A DNA stretch of 64,000 nt from Rhyacophila brunnea (GCA_022495005.1 JAGYXB010001761.1:62001-126000); one strand, 5' to 3'; positions 21,473 to 31,412 are shown, numbered from the stretch's first letter. Translations and numbers: made by a program. Notes: generated from the letters alone by a model not told the origin.

Positions 21473-24400
21473 TTATGTGAAGAGATCTTCACGCCCGTAG
21501 TAAGACGCCGCAAATTTTTTGAAAGCAAGATAATTGGCCTTAGTAGCAACCAGGTCGGACGGGCCGATGGGTCCAACAGCTGGTTGGACCGACCTGAGCA
21601 TTTCCTCCCGTTCGGAGCACATACTCAGACACTCCCATAGGATGTGGTTGGCATCCTGTATTTCCCCTCCGCATGGACATGTCGGACGGCTTACAAGTCC
21701 AAGCTCGAAGAGCTTGCCAGCGAATCCACCATTACCAGTCACAAATTTACTGGTGTAATGGTCTGGAGTCAGATATTTGGTTATCTCCATTCGCCACTGT
21801 ATGTTTGGAAAAAACGTATATGTGTGCCGGCCCTTGGTCGATTCGTCCCACTTTCGCTGCCAGGTCGTAATGGCCGCGTTAAGCGACATGAGTCTAATTC
21901 TGCGCCTCAATAATGCTACTCCTTCGCCAGCTAGCCGAGGGGGAGGGACGAGGTGAAAATCACCAACGTCGGCCTCCTCGCCCTTGAGGAGCAATATTGA
22001 AGCGCCGCTGACCTGAATATGCAGGTCAAGTGGGAGAATGCCGGCCAGGACCGGAAGCGCGTCAGTTGAGGTAGTACGGTAGGCCTTGGTAATGGACAGA
22101 AGTGCGATGCGCTGTCCTCTTAAAAGAGAGATTCTAAGTTTGACACTTTTGGGAATGCGCGGGCACCAAGCACTGGCGGCATATGCCGCGATTCCCATAA
22201 AAATGGCGCCGTAGGCGATCTTGAGCGCCCTTACTTTTAAGCCCCATCCTTCACCAGCCATGCGGCCGATCCTCTGGAAGGCCACCCCAGCCTTGTGGAC
22301 TTGGGTTTCGGCATGGTGTAGGAAATTTAACATTGTGTCCATTTTGACGCCTAGATAGGTGACGATCTTCGACACTTTCACTCTCGTGTCACCGAATCGG
22401 ACTGTGGGTAGTCTCGAACAGCTAAGTCGTCTCGGTCCTTTAAGGACAATGGCTTCTGTCTTGGAAGGTGCGAATGATAGTCTAGTTAATCTACCCCAAG
22501 CCTCAATTGATGCTAAAGCTTCGCCAACGGTGCTCTCAATCTTCGCCCTGCTGTCGGCCTCGACCAGCAGCAGCGCATCGTCTGCGTAGGCAATGACAGT
22601 ACAGTCGGTTGGAAGCGGAATTCTAAGGAGATCGTCGAAGAGTACGTTCCAGAGAAGGGGCCCGAGGACTGAGCCCTGGGGACATCCCATGCTGGTGTTC
22701 CTCTTTATTGTGGTTGAACCAACTCGAAACTCGATCGATCTATTCGTGAAATAACTTTGAATTGACGCGAACAAATTTCCTGGTAGTCTCTTCAGCCGGA
22801 GCTTTCGAAGTATAAGAGGCCAAGACGCACTATCAAACGCACCTGCAATGTCCAGGAAAACTCCTAGGACGTATTTACGGCGAGAATTTTCAGCAATGGC
22901 AATCACGTTCCTTATGGCGTCGACTGTTGATTTGCCTCTTCTGAATCCAAATTGCTTATTGGAAAGCGGCGAGTGTGTTTCCAGGTGGGCTTCAATCCTG
23001 TGGCACAGTAGCTTCTCCAGCACTTTGCCCAGAGCGGGCAGAAGTGTAAGAGGGTGGTAGGCTTTGGGGCTAGACGGTTCTCGGCTGCCAGTTTTGGGGA
23101 TTACCTTAAGTAAGCCCCTCTTCCAGCAGTCGGGGAACGTGCCGCTTCTGATGCAGTCACTGAGGAGGGCTGTAATCTCTGGCGCGGCGATGGCCCATGT
23201 GCGTTTGACAAGTAAATTGTCAATGCAGTCCGGGCCCGGGGCCTTGCCAGCAATCAACGTGCGTATGATGTGGTTGATCTCCTGTTCGGAAGGCAACGAT
23301 GAGTGATTCGTGTCGATGGGAAGAGAAGCATCAAAACGGGCCATCCTCATGGCGTTATCATCCCTGGATTCGTCATCCAGGGGGATGAGGGCCTCGAGTA
23401 GGACCGCAGCCGTTTCAGACTCGGTACTGGTGAATCCGCCACCCGGTTTCTCGATGCCGCACAAGAGGCTCGTCGGTCTGAGTCCCAGCCTCAGTGCACG
23501 GTATGGAGAACCCCAGGGGTCCAAACCTCCCTCAATGGTGACGAAGTTACGCCAGTAGTCTTTCTTGGCTTGAGTAATCGCTTTCTTGTATTCCATTCGG
23601 GTGGATTTGGCCATGGTTGCAAAGGGATCGATGGAGGCAGGTGGTTGCTTGCGCAGGCGTGCACGTTGATGGGCCTTGCGTGCTTTTCTGAAAAGGTCAC
23701 GCAGGCGCGAAACATGCTGCGTCCACCACGGCGACTGGCTTGGTGGCTTGGGCTTGCAGCGTCCGAGTGAAGCTTCGGCTGATCCGGTGATGTCTTCAGT
23801 CAGTCGTGAGGCGGCCGAGTGTAGGTCCGGAAATCGGGTTCTAGATGTCCTGTCAAGCTTTTTGGAAAGCACCTCTTCAAACTTTTCCCAATTCCCGTCG
23901 CGCGTTCTAAATCGCGTGGGCGGGGGTGGGGATACGTCAGAGACGCCATCGTGCGAGGAGTCAGAGGCCAGCTCAAAAGTGATCAACCGGTGATCACTCA
24001 TGGAAGCGCTCTCATGGACTCTCCAGCCGCTGATTCGTCTCGCGACGGACTCAGTGGCCAGGGTGATGTCGATGTGGGTGCTTCCGGAGTTTGCGTGCGA
24101 CACAAAAGTCGGCATGCTGTTGGGGTCGTTGAGGACGACCAGGTTGTGCTGGTGAACCAACTCCTCGATGACGTCCGCGTCGCACAGGGGGATATCCACG
24201 GGCGCCCAGAGGGGGGATTGCGAGTTTGCATCCGCACAGATGATGACATCCCTGCCACCAACTGCGCGTAAGATGCCGTCGAGCACTGATGCCACGTGTT
24301 CCTTTGTGCTCTTAAAGCTGAAGTAGGCGGAGATAACCACCACGCTGCCTCCTCCGGGAAAGCTTATATCTGCACACGCGACTAGCTCAGTTGACAGGTG

Positions 24401-24642
24401 CGAGAGCGACAGCACGCCAAGGCGAGGGTCAAGAGCGAAGACGCAGGATCTGACCATCTGGCGCTGACGACAAGGCCCGCGCACCCGAGTCCCTTTTCAG
24501 TGACCTTGGGGCCCTTTTCAGAGCCCCAGTGGTACGGTTCCTGCACCAGCGCCAGAGACAAGCCTGTGGCCCGCATAGTCTCAATTAGCTCCGCCGAGCC
24601 GGCGTCGCTCAGGTTGACGTTCAACTGAGCGAAGGCAATCAT
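21473..24642 (-). pseudogene. Copy A ORF2: APE endonuclease and reverse transcriptase, one frameshift
   Basis: This would nick target DNA and copy the element's RNA into it. Translation starts at the ATG at 24642 (MIAFAQLNVN). A single frameshift near 24450-24460 separates the first ~63 residues, carrying LVQEPYHWG, from the remaining uninterrupted 1003-codon frame (21473-24484). Endonuclease motifs are QEP, ICADANSQSPLWAP and MSDHRLITF. Reverse transcriptase motifs in the long frame are FLDIAGAFD near residue 545, GCPQGSVLGPLLWN and AYADDALL near 633. A C-terminal CPCGG...H-ILWEC zinc knuckle lies near 932-948. These motifs and the knuckle are those of the R1 clade (R1/TRAS/SART). Apart from the frameshift it is full-length for the clade. 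Neighbouring copy C encodes the same RT with very few differences. Confidence 0.9.
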
Positions 24643-25892
24643 CGCGTGGCAGTGTAGTCCACCATCGCCCTCTCGCGCAGCTCAACGTGTAGCCTTGCTG
24701 GGCAATCGAGACTGCCGGTGGAATGGTCAGACGGCTGCTTGTGTTTATGGCAGGCCACGCATTTGGGTGGGTTTCTTTTGTTGGGGCAGTCCTCGCGGTC
24801 GTGGCCGGAGATGGCGCAGTGGCTGCACGTCGGTGTTTTGTTTGAACATCCTTTGGCCATGTGTCCGAAGAGATGGCATATGTTGCATTTTACTACCCCA
24901 ACGTAGTCCCTGAGAGGGAAGGATTCCCACCCCATGTAAAGTCTGTCTTCTGCCATTAGGGCAGACCAGATGGCCGCCGGGGCGAAGACCACAAAGTGGC
25001 ATCTGCCTGTTCTAGGCCCGGCTTTGTGACTCAGTCTGATATCTTGGTATGCCCTTTCTGGCAGGCTGGTCTGTTCCTTAGTGGAGTTGAAGATAGCTTC
25101 CCGGAGTTGTGATTCTGTGAGAGTCGACAGAAGGTTAAAGATAATTACACGAGGCTGCTTTTTCCCGGCGAGCTTGGCTCGTAGGGCAGCCTCCGAGGTC
25201 TCCAGGGCTTTCATAAGGGCCTTGGCCTCGACTTCAGAACGGGGGTGAACAATTACGCCTCCGTTCCTTATATTACGGATACCCGTAATTTGAACCCCAA
25301 GGGACCTGGGGTCGAAGGCCTTCTTGAGGATCTCCTTCGTGGTATCCGATTTCTTCTCCCCAGATCCGGTCGGGAAGAAGAGAACTCCCGGTCTGGGGGC
25401 GAGGGGAAGCAGGGACGGAAACTGTTGGTTGGCAGAGGCGGAGGAAGTAGAGGGTGCTGCATGTGTTGCTATCGTGGCCGTAGGAGGGCGGCTTTTCCTG
25501 CCCAATGCTGTGGCCCATGACATAGGAGCAGGTGTCGTGGCGGTGGGTTGGGCATTTGTGGGCGCTTGAGGCTGGATGGTCTTTAATATTTTAGTTTGCG
25601 CGTGCAAGTCCTTAATAGCCTTCTTCTGTATTTTGAGGCCAGAGGTCCTATCTTTCAACATTTCTTCCAAGTGCAGTATTCTAGCCTCTTGGACGATAGA
25701 TTTCCGTTCAAGCTTGGCCATGGCTAGATTCTGCCGGCTGTGGGCTTCCGATAGGCTCAGCAGTGCATTATTTATTCGTTCCTTGGCGCCGGCCTGTTTG
25801 CCGCGGAAGGCCGTTATTACCTCGTTCAGGCAGGTTGAAACGTCGGTATATATATCGTCATGCTGGTCGGGGTCTATCCTGGAGAAGTCCAT
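24639..25892 (-). CDS. Copy A ORF1: gag-like protein with three zinc knuckles
   Basis: This is a 417-residue RNA-binding protein thought to package the element's RNA. From the chosen ATG (MDFSRIDPDQ) come a predicted helical, charged region (about 20-110, KLERKSIVQEARILHLEEML), a Pro/Ala/Thr-rich linker, a conserved block (PGVLFFPTGS...VQITGIRNIRNGGVIVHP) and three knuckles: CNICHLFGHMAKGC (336-349), CSHCAISGHDREDC (356-369) and a longer C-x2-C...C at 378-397. The same reading frame is open upstream of the ATG for about 50 codons (lysine- and threonine-rich, then PPPQDEDSSSSGEDIEIP), so the true start was probably farther upstream and lost. Its TGA overlaps the ORF2 ATG (ATGA, 24639-24642), suggesting coupled translation as known in related elements. 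Confidence 0.88.
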   Translation of the reverse strand: MDFSRIDPDQHDDIYTDVSTCLNEVITAFRGKQAGAKERINNALLSLSEAHSRQNLAMAKLERKSIVQEARILHLEEMLKDRTSGLKIQKKAIKDLHAQTKILKTIQPQAPTNAQPTATTPAPMSWATALGRKSRPPTATIATHAAPSTSSASANQQFPSLLPLAPRPGVLFFPTGSGEKKSDTTKEILKKAFDPRSLGVQITGIRNIRNGGVIVHPRSEVEAKALMKALETSEAALRAKLAGKKQPRVIIFNLLSTLTESQLREAIFNSTKEQTSLPERAYQDIRLSHKAGPRTGRCHFVVFAPAAIWSALMAEDRLYMGWESFPLRDYVGVVKCNICHLFGHMAKGCSNKTPTCSHCAISGHDREDCPNKRNPPKCVACHKHKQPSDHSTGSLDCPARLHVELRERAMVDYTATR

Positions 25893-26049
25893 CGGTATCT
25901 CAATGTCCTCACCAGAGGAGGAAGAGTCTTCGTCTTGTGGGGGGGGCGCCTGATGGTTTCTTGATTTAGGTTTTTTTGCCTCCGGTTCCGTGATTGTGGT
26001 TGGAGAAGTAGTTTTTGTCGTTTTCTTTGTCCTGTTCCTTTGACCTCTC

Positions 26050-26710
26050 GGTCCTGTAGGCGAACGTGATCAGACGGTGGTCGCTTGCTGACGCTTCCAA
26101 ATGGACAGTCCAGTTCACGACGCGTCCGGCAGAACCAGTTGGATATCAAAGTGACATCAATGTGAGATTCCCCATTGTTGGTAGAGAATGTGGCTGGACC
26201 ATTAGAGTTATTCAGCACCGTCAGGTCGTGAGTTGCCACGAGTTCCTCGAGGGGCGCCGGATTGTCCCGGCCAGACCGCGGCCCCCGGGGGGCCCACAGC
26301 CATGATTGAACGTTGACGTCCGCTCCCACTATAATCTGTTTGCCGCGGCATGCAACCAGAATTTTACCGAGCTGCTCGACGCATTTCAGGATGTTTACGC
26401 TGAATTTAAAGTAAGAAGAGACCACCACAATGGAGTTCCCCGATCGGTCGGAGACCTCCGCTACGGCAAAGAGTTTGCTCGACAAGTGGGCAAGGTGTAG
26501 CACCACCAGGGTAGGATTCGCAACGAAGATGCAGGCCATGGACCCCAGGCCGTGGTGAATTACCCGACCCCCACTGAAAGCCAGGTTGGGGCCGTAGGAG
26601 TAAGGCTCCTGCACCAGGACCAAATCGATGTTCATTTCCCGAACCGTCTTGATCAGTTCCGCCGTTATAGCCTTCCCTTTGCCCGCATTTAACTGACCGA
26701 ACCGAATCAT
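26050..26710 (-). pseudogene. Copy B ORF2 N-terminus: APE endonuclease, truncated and frameshifted
   Basis: The frame begins MIRFGQLNAGKGKAITAEL at 26710, overlapping the ORF1 stop by ATGA exactly as in copy A. Endonuclease motifs follow in order: DLVLVQEPYSYG, VVVSSYFKF, VGADVNVQSWLWAP and SHIDVTLIS. A frameshift near 26130 moves the final catalytic segment (ASASDHRLITFAY) into the next frame. Shortly after, near 26050, the sequence joins copy A. Nothing of the reverse transcriptase remains. The longer frame reaching 25874 runs on into copy A sequence in the wrong frame and is not meaningful past the junction. Confidence 0.85.
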
Positions 26711-27948
26711 TGAATCGAATAATCCGTTCGGTTCCGCTCCTGTGCCATTGCGTACTTGCGCGCTGGGCAATCAGGGTCGATCGCTGCATGTTGGTGCGGC
26801 TTCTTGTGCCTGGCGCAGGCCGGGCACTTTCCGGGGGCCTTAATATTAGGGCATTCAGCCCTATCGTGTCCTTCCTCGGTGCAATGGCCGCATGTGGCGC
26901 TTCTCGCCGAACAATTCTTTGCCATGTGGCCGTATAAGTGACACCTTGTGCACTTGACGACGCCACAAAAGTCTTTGGTTGGGAAGGATTCCCATCCCAT
27001 ATATATGCGCCCGTCATTGATGAGCGCTTCCCTCACCTTTGCCGGGACCGATATCACCATGTGACATTTCCCGATTCTGGGGCCTGCCCTGTGGCTCAGT
27101 TTAACATGGCGGTATGCCTCCAAGGGGAGACCCGTGACCTCTTGAGTGTTGGCCTTAATGGCTTCCTTAAGATCGTCCTCCGTCGTCTTGACCGGCACGT
27201 TGAATACAATTATCCGCGGGAGCCTTTTTCCTGCGATTTCAGCCTGGAGACCGGCCTCCTTTAGACCGGGAGCGGCGGCCAGTCGTTTGGCCTCTTCCTC
27301 GGTTCTGGGGTGAATGATTACCCCACCTCCACGTACCATTCTCAAGCCCGTTATTTGGACTTTTAGTTCCGCGGGCACGATGGCTTTCTTGACGACTTCT
27401 TTAGTGGCCGGAGACTCCATTCCTTCTTGTGTAGGAAAAAAGAACACGCCGGGCCTTGCGGCGGTTGTTGGTGGCACAATTGGCCATTCCGGAGAAGTCT
27501 GTCTGACCGGCTTGGCGCCTTTTCGAGTGACGTCGCTCCAAGAATACTTGGTTCCTTCACTGACTGCGTCACCAGTGGCAGCGGCAACCGCGTTTATGTA
27601 GGAGGCACGATCTTCCAGTATGGCTTTGCTGGATTCAAGCTTGATTGCGAGAGACTAAGTCTCCGCGACGACTGCCTCTAGTTCCATTGTTATCGCCTTA
27701 ATTGTCGATGCGGGGATATTTCCGTCGCCGAAGAGTAATTCTTTCACTCTTTGGATTGCTTGAGCAACCTTAGTAGCCCCGTTTTGGGAGTCCGTCACAT
27801 CCGAGTCGGCTATCCTATCCCCGGAGGGGCAACGCTCTTTGGATTCTTGGCGTTTGGCCTCGGGGTTTCCTCGGAGTCTTGTGGTATTTCCTCAGCCAGG
27901 GAACGTCTTTCCTTCCTGACCTTTTTGACCTTTTTGTTGGCCTTGGTG
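26707..27948 (-). pseudogene. Copy B ORF1, 3' part (gag with zinc knuckles)
   Basis: This is the larger part of a gag-like ORF1. The uninterrupted end (26707-27477) has PGVFFFPTQEG, VQITGLRMVRGGGVIIHP, PRIIVFNVP and the knuckles CTRCHLYGHMAKNC, CGHCTEEGHDRAEC and CPACARHKKPHQH. Upstream, the same frame continues through a helical Ala/Glu-rich region to a TAG at 27655-27657, and past it to a frameshift at about 27812-27825, then to the border with copy C at 27948. It continues, in frame and after removal of copy C and one target duplication, into the ORF1 start at 30373-30675. Confidence 0.82.
27938..27948. repeat. Target duplication left of copy C
   Basis: TGGCCTTGGTG here is repeated exactly at 30362-30372 on the other side of copy C. 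It is part of copy B ORF1 (minus-strand codons Thr-Lys-Ala). Confidence 0.85.
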
Positions 27949-30361
27949 AGGTTGGCTTGACGCAAGCCAAGAAAGACTACTGGCGTAATTTCGTCACCAT
28001 TAAGGGAGGTTCGGACCCCTGGGGCCCTCCATATCGCGCATTGAGGCTGGGACTCAGACCGACGAGCCTCTTGTGCGGCATCGAGAAACCGGGTGGCGGA
28101 TTCACCAGTACCGAGTCTGAAACGGCTGCGGTCCTACTCGAGGCCCTCATCCCCCTGGATGATGAATCCAGGGACGATGACGCCATGAGGATGGCCCGCT
28201 TTGAGGCTTCTCTTCCCATCGACACGGATCACTCATCGTTGCCTTCCGAACAGGAGATCAATCACATCGTGCGTTCGTTGATTGCTGGCAAGGCCCCGGG
28301 CCCGGACTGCATTGACAATTTACTTGTCAAACGCACATGGGCCATCGCCGCGCCAGAGATTACAGCCCTCTTCAGTGACTGCATCAGAAGCGGCACGTTC
28401 CCCGACTGCTGGAAGAGGGGCTTACTTAAGGTAATCCCCAAAGCTGGCAGCCGAGAACCGTCTAGCCCCAAAGCCTACCGCCCTCTAACACTTCTGCCCG
28501 CTCTGGGCAAAGTGCTGGAGAAGCTACTGTGCCACAGGATTGAAGCCCACCTGGAGACACACTCGCCGCTTTCCGATAAGCAATTTGGATTCAGAAGAGG
28601 CAAATCAACAGTCGACGCCATAAGGAACGTGATTGCCATTGCTGAAAATTCTCGCCGTAAATACGTCCTAGGAGTTTTCCTGGACATTGCAGGTGCGTTT
28701 GATAGTGCGTCCTGGCCTCTTATACTTCGAAAGCTCCGGCTGAAGAGACTACCAGGAAATTTGTTCGCGTCAATTCAAAGTTATTTCACGAATAGATCGA
28801 TCGAGTTTCGTGTTGGATCAACAACAATAGAGAGGAAAACCAGCATGGGATGTCCCCAGGGCTCAGTCCTCGGGCCCCTTCTCTGGAACGTACTCTTCGA
28901 CGATCTCCTTAGAATTCCGCTTCCAACCGACTGTACTGTCATTGCCTACGCAGACGATGCGCTGCTGCTGGTCGAGGCCGACAGCAGGGCGAAGATTGAG
29001 AGCACCGTTGGCGAAGCTTTAGCATCAATTGAGGCTTGGGGTAGATTAACTAGACTATCATTCGCACCTTCCAAGACAGAAGCCATTGTCCTTAAAGGAC
29101 CGAGACGACTTAGCTGTTCGAGACTACCCACAGTCCGATTCGGTGACACGAGAGTGAAAGTGTCGAAGATCGTCACCTATCTAGGCGTCAAAATGGACAC
29201 AATGTTAAATTTCCTACACCATGCCGAAACCCAAGTCCACAAGGCTGGGGTGGCCTTCCAGAGGATCGGCCGCATGGCTGGTGAAGGATGGGGCTTAAAA
29301 GTAAGGGCGCTCAAGATCGCCTACGGCGCCATTTTTATGGGAATAGCGGCTTATGGCGCCAGTGCCTGGTGCCCGCGCATTCCCAAGAGTGTCAAACTTA
29401 GAATCTCTCTTTTAAGAGGACAGCGCAGCGCGCTCCTATCCATTACCAAGGCCTACCGTACGACATCAACCGACGCGCTCCCGGTCCTGGCCGGTATTCT
29501 CCCACTTGACCTGCACATTCAGGTCAGCGGCGCTTCAGTGTTGCTCCTCAAAGGTGAGGAGGCCGACGTTGGTGATTTTCATCTCGTCCCCCCCCCTCGA
29601 CGAGCCGGCGAGGGATTAGCACTACTGAAGCGCAAAATTAGACTCATGTCGCTAGATGCGGCCATTAAGACCTGGCAGCGAAAGTGGGACGAATCCACCA
29701 AGGGCCGGCACACATACAGCTTTTTTCCAGACATTCAGTGGCGAATGGAGATAACCAAGTATTTGACTCCAGACCATTACACCAGTCAATTTGTGACTGG
29801 TCATGGTGGTTTCGCTGGCAGGCTCTTTGAGCTTGGACTTGTAAGCCATCCGACATGTCCATGCGGATGGGAGGTACAGGATGCCAATCACATCCTATGG
29901 GAGTGTCTGAGTATGTGCTCCGAACGGGAGGAAATGCTCAGGTCGGTCCAACCAGCTGTTGGACCCATCGGCCCGTCCGACCTGGTTGCTACTAAGGCCA
30001 ACTATCTTGCATTCAAAAAATTTGCGGCGTCTTACTACGGGCGTGAAGATCTCTTCACATAAATTTTGCTGCCTGTATGATTAGCTTCGTTCTTTGTTAT
30101 ATTAAAATAGTAGCTTCTTTTTCTTTAAAGTAAATTCCATGTGCTTTTTCTCTCCCTTGCACTTTGCATTAGAGTAAACTCAGTAAACTCAGTCAGAGCT
30201 CACTTTGAGCGTAGCAACCTAAGTCTTGGGCATCTTCTCCCAGGACACTCCCAGGCCAATTTTTAGATGCTTCACATCACCAATTGATGGGTCCCGTGAT
30301 ACTCTCGATTAAGACCGAGGGTGGTACGGGGCGGGTTTTGGTGGAGGGAATTTAACTTCAA
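27949..30361 (+). mobile_element. R1-clade non-LTR retrotransposon, copy C (5'-truncated, inserted in B)
   Basis: This copy has the 3' two-thirds of ORF2 plus the full 3' UTR of the same subfamily as copy A, in the opposite orientation. It begins inside ORF2 (just before a QAKKDYWRNFVTI stretch) and ends in a sequence finishing GGAGGGAATTTAACTTCAA, with no poly(A). An exact 11-bp duplication borders it. The first ~14 bases do not match copy A and may be junction filler; with the adjacent element bases they form a small hairpin (TTGGCTTG/CAAGCCAA). Confidence 0.92.
27960..30062 (+). pseudogene. Copy C ORF2: reverse transcriptase, 5'-truncated but uninterrupted
   Basis: About 700 codons run without a stop from the truncation point to the normal end. 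The reading frame extends back to an ATG at 27879, but that part lies in copy B sequence and is accidental. Contents are KAPGPDCIDN, AYRPLTLLPALGKVLEK, FLDIAGAFDSASW, GCPQGSVLGPLLWNVLF, AYADDALLLVEAD, a thumb region and the terminal knuckle CPCGWE...NHILWEC. Copy C has the usual YRPLTLL where copy A has YHPLTLL, and GWE where A has GGE in the knuckle. The endonuclease is absent because of 5' truncation, a normal outcome of target-primed reverse transcription, so it cannot transpose by itself. Confidence 0.92.
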
Positions 30362-30372
30362 TGGCCTTGGTG
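30362..30372. repeat. Target duplication right of copy C
   Basis: TGGCCTTGGTG, identical to 27938-27948. Confidence 0.85.
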
Positions 30373-30675
30373 GCTGCTGCCTCTTCCCTTTCTTTTCTTT
30401 CTGTGGCCGCTTGGCGTTCGGATGCTTTGGCTTTCACGGCAGCTTCCGCTAGGATTTTTTCCGCTTTCAGATCCGCAGCCTTTCGAGCAAGGATTTTCGC
30501 CTTTGTGGCAGCCTCCGCCCTAGTTCTCACCGTTTCCTTTTCGGATTTGGTGGTGTAAAAGCGCTGCATCTGTGTCAGAGTCCTCGGAGGAGGGGTCGGA
30601 TTGCGTGTTGTACCAGTCCTCGGGAACTATTGGCTTATCCCCTCCCGGGGGCGGATCGACTGCAGGTTTTCCCAT
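30373..30675 (-). pseudogene. Copy B ORF1, N-terminal part
   Basis: From an ATG at 30675 the minus strand encodes a Pro/Gly/acidic start (MGKPAVDPPPGGDKP, then SDPSSEDSDTD). After a frameshift near 30570 comes a highly charged Lys/Glu/Ala helix (KSEKETVRTRAEAATKAKIL... ERKEREEAAATKA), which looks like a coiled coil. It stops at the border of copy C. Joining it to 27948 at the target duplication keeps the frame (Thr-Lys-Ala then Asn-Lys-Lys-Val), which shows both pieces were one ORF. Any frame running on into 30309-30361 reads copy C's 3' UTR and is not real. Confidence 0.78.
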
Positions 30676-30713
30676 GCCGTTGCTTTTCTTGTGGAGTTGC
30701 TGTGGAGAAGCTT

Positions 30714-31040
30714 ATTATATAATATATATATATAAGATTAGTGGCATAAGTAAATGAATAAAGTAAAAGAAAAAGTAAAAAAAAAAAAAATATATTTTTT
30801 TCAAATTATTGAAAAAAATATTTAAAGAAAAAAAAAAATGTTATTTAAAAAAAATATTAAAAAACTATTTAAAAAATCCTTTTTTAGAATTATAAAAAAA
30901 AAAAAAAATATTTATAAAAAATATATATAAAATATTATATTCTTTATTAAAGAAAACTATAAATGATAATATTCAATTAAATAAAATAATCTAAATTAAA
31001 TTTAAACTTAAAATATATATGCAAGTAATATTATTAATAA
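30714..31040. other. Low-complexity A/T tract
   Basis: Near-pure A/T sequence with TA and poly(A) runs lies immediately upstream (relative to transcription of B) of copy B's 5' end. No coding capacity. Confidence 0.7.
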
Positions 31041-31076
31041 AAAAGTCCCTCGAAGTTTTCGATTTCCTCCAGTAGT

Positions 31077-31094
31077 TTCGAGAAACTTCTAGAA
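31077..31094. promoter_or_regulatory. Heat-shock-element-like motif (four perfect units)
   Basis: TTCGAGAAACTTCTAGAA contains four alternating TTC/GAA units, each spaced by exactly two bases, the consensus binding site of heat shock factor trimers. Further GAA/TTC units lie on both sides (31050-31065 and 31128-31175). A short frame begins about 95 bp downstream. Function is inference. Confidence 0.4.
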
Positions 31095-31187
31095 GGATTT
31101 GCAGTTAAGTGTAATTGCTATGCGGACTTCGAAATTCGATTCTTCCAGATCATTCGAGAAAAATCTGGAAATCGTTCAAGTCAAAAC

Positions 31188-31412
31188 ATGAATAATTTGC
31201 ACGTGTTCGGGGAATGGTACAATACAAATTATGGTTTTTTTGAGCTAGAATCGGTTGGTCTGAACCGAATTTCTTCGGACAAACACCAAAACGTTGAGGG
31301 CGCATACGCCGGTATCCCACAAACAATTTATCACTATAGCCCAAAGGGGGCATCTACAATAAAGGTGGACGCAAGACTGACATCAAAAAGAGATCACTTA
31401 AAAATATCGTAA
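31188..31412 (+). CDS. Possible first exon of an unrecognised gene
   Basis: The frame starts MNNLHVFGEWYNTNYGFFE and is GC-richer than its flanks. It is open upstream to 31040 but without another ATG. The last codons overlap a good splice donor (ATCGTAAGTATT at about 31406-31417), so a spliced exon is possible. The FGEWYNT start and a later TIYHYSPKG weakly recall the beginning of lipocalins (a GxW followed by a strand), but the match is too thin to name a family. The heat-shock-like motif lies just upstream. It could equally be a chance frame in a diverged repeat. Confidence 0.2.
   Translation: MNNLHVFGEWYNTNYGFFELESVGLNRISSDKHQNVEGAYAGIPQTIYHYSPKGASTIKVDARLTSKRDHLKIS

Larger units (their letters stand above)
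21228..26045 (-). mobile_element. R1-clade non-LTR retrotransposon, copy A
   Basis: Reading leftward, the copy has ORF1 (gag-like), an ATGA overlap, ORF2 (endonuclease plus reverse transcriptase) and a ~245-bp 3' UTR shared with copy C. The shared 3' UTR ends near 21228 without a poly(A) tail. The 5' boundary lies around 26000-26050, where the frame leading into ORF1 has no upstream ATG and meets the endonuclease sequence of copy B. The copy is therefore probably 5'-truncated within the ORF1 N-terminus. Relative to C it lacks about 45 bp of the 3' UTR. No matching target duplication is seen at its two ends. Confidence 0.85.
26046..30713 (-). mobile_element. R1-clade non-LTR retrotransposon, copy B (5' part, interrupted by C)
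   Basis: Read leftward from about 30713, the copy has a short 5' leader (about 38 nt), the start of ORF1 (to 30362), the inserted copy C (27949-30361), the remainder of ORF1 (27948 to 26707), then the endonuclease part of ORF2 until copy A begins. The reverse transcriptase and 3' end of B are absent. ORF1 and endonuclease differ substantially from copy A, so B is another subfamily. Several frameshifts and a stop show it is old and dead. Confidence 0.8.

Noticed and set aside
21534..25969. Many plus-strand frames of 60-125 codons across copy A
   Set aside because: They are shadows of the GC-rich minus-strand ORF1 and ORF2.
25874..26040. C-terminus of the 298-codon copy B endonuclease frame
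   Set aside because: It reads past the A/B junction into copy A's ORF1 leader in the wrong frame.
27879..27948. Apparent N-terminus of the copy C frame (ATG at 27879)
   Set aside because: This part lies in copy B, antisense to its ORF1; the continuity is accidental.
30309..30361. C-terminus of the 86-codon minus-strand frame (PPPKPAPYHPRS)
   Set aside because: These codons are antisense to copy C's 3' UTR, outside copy B.
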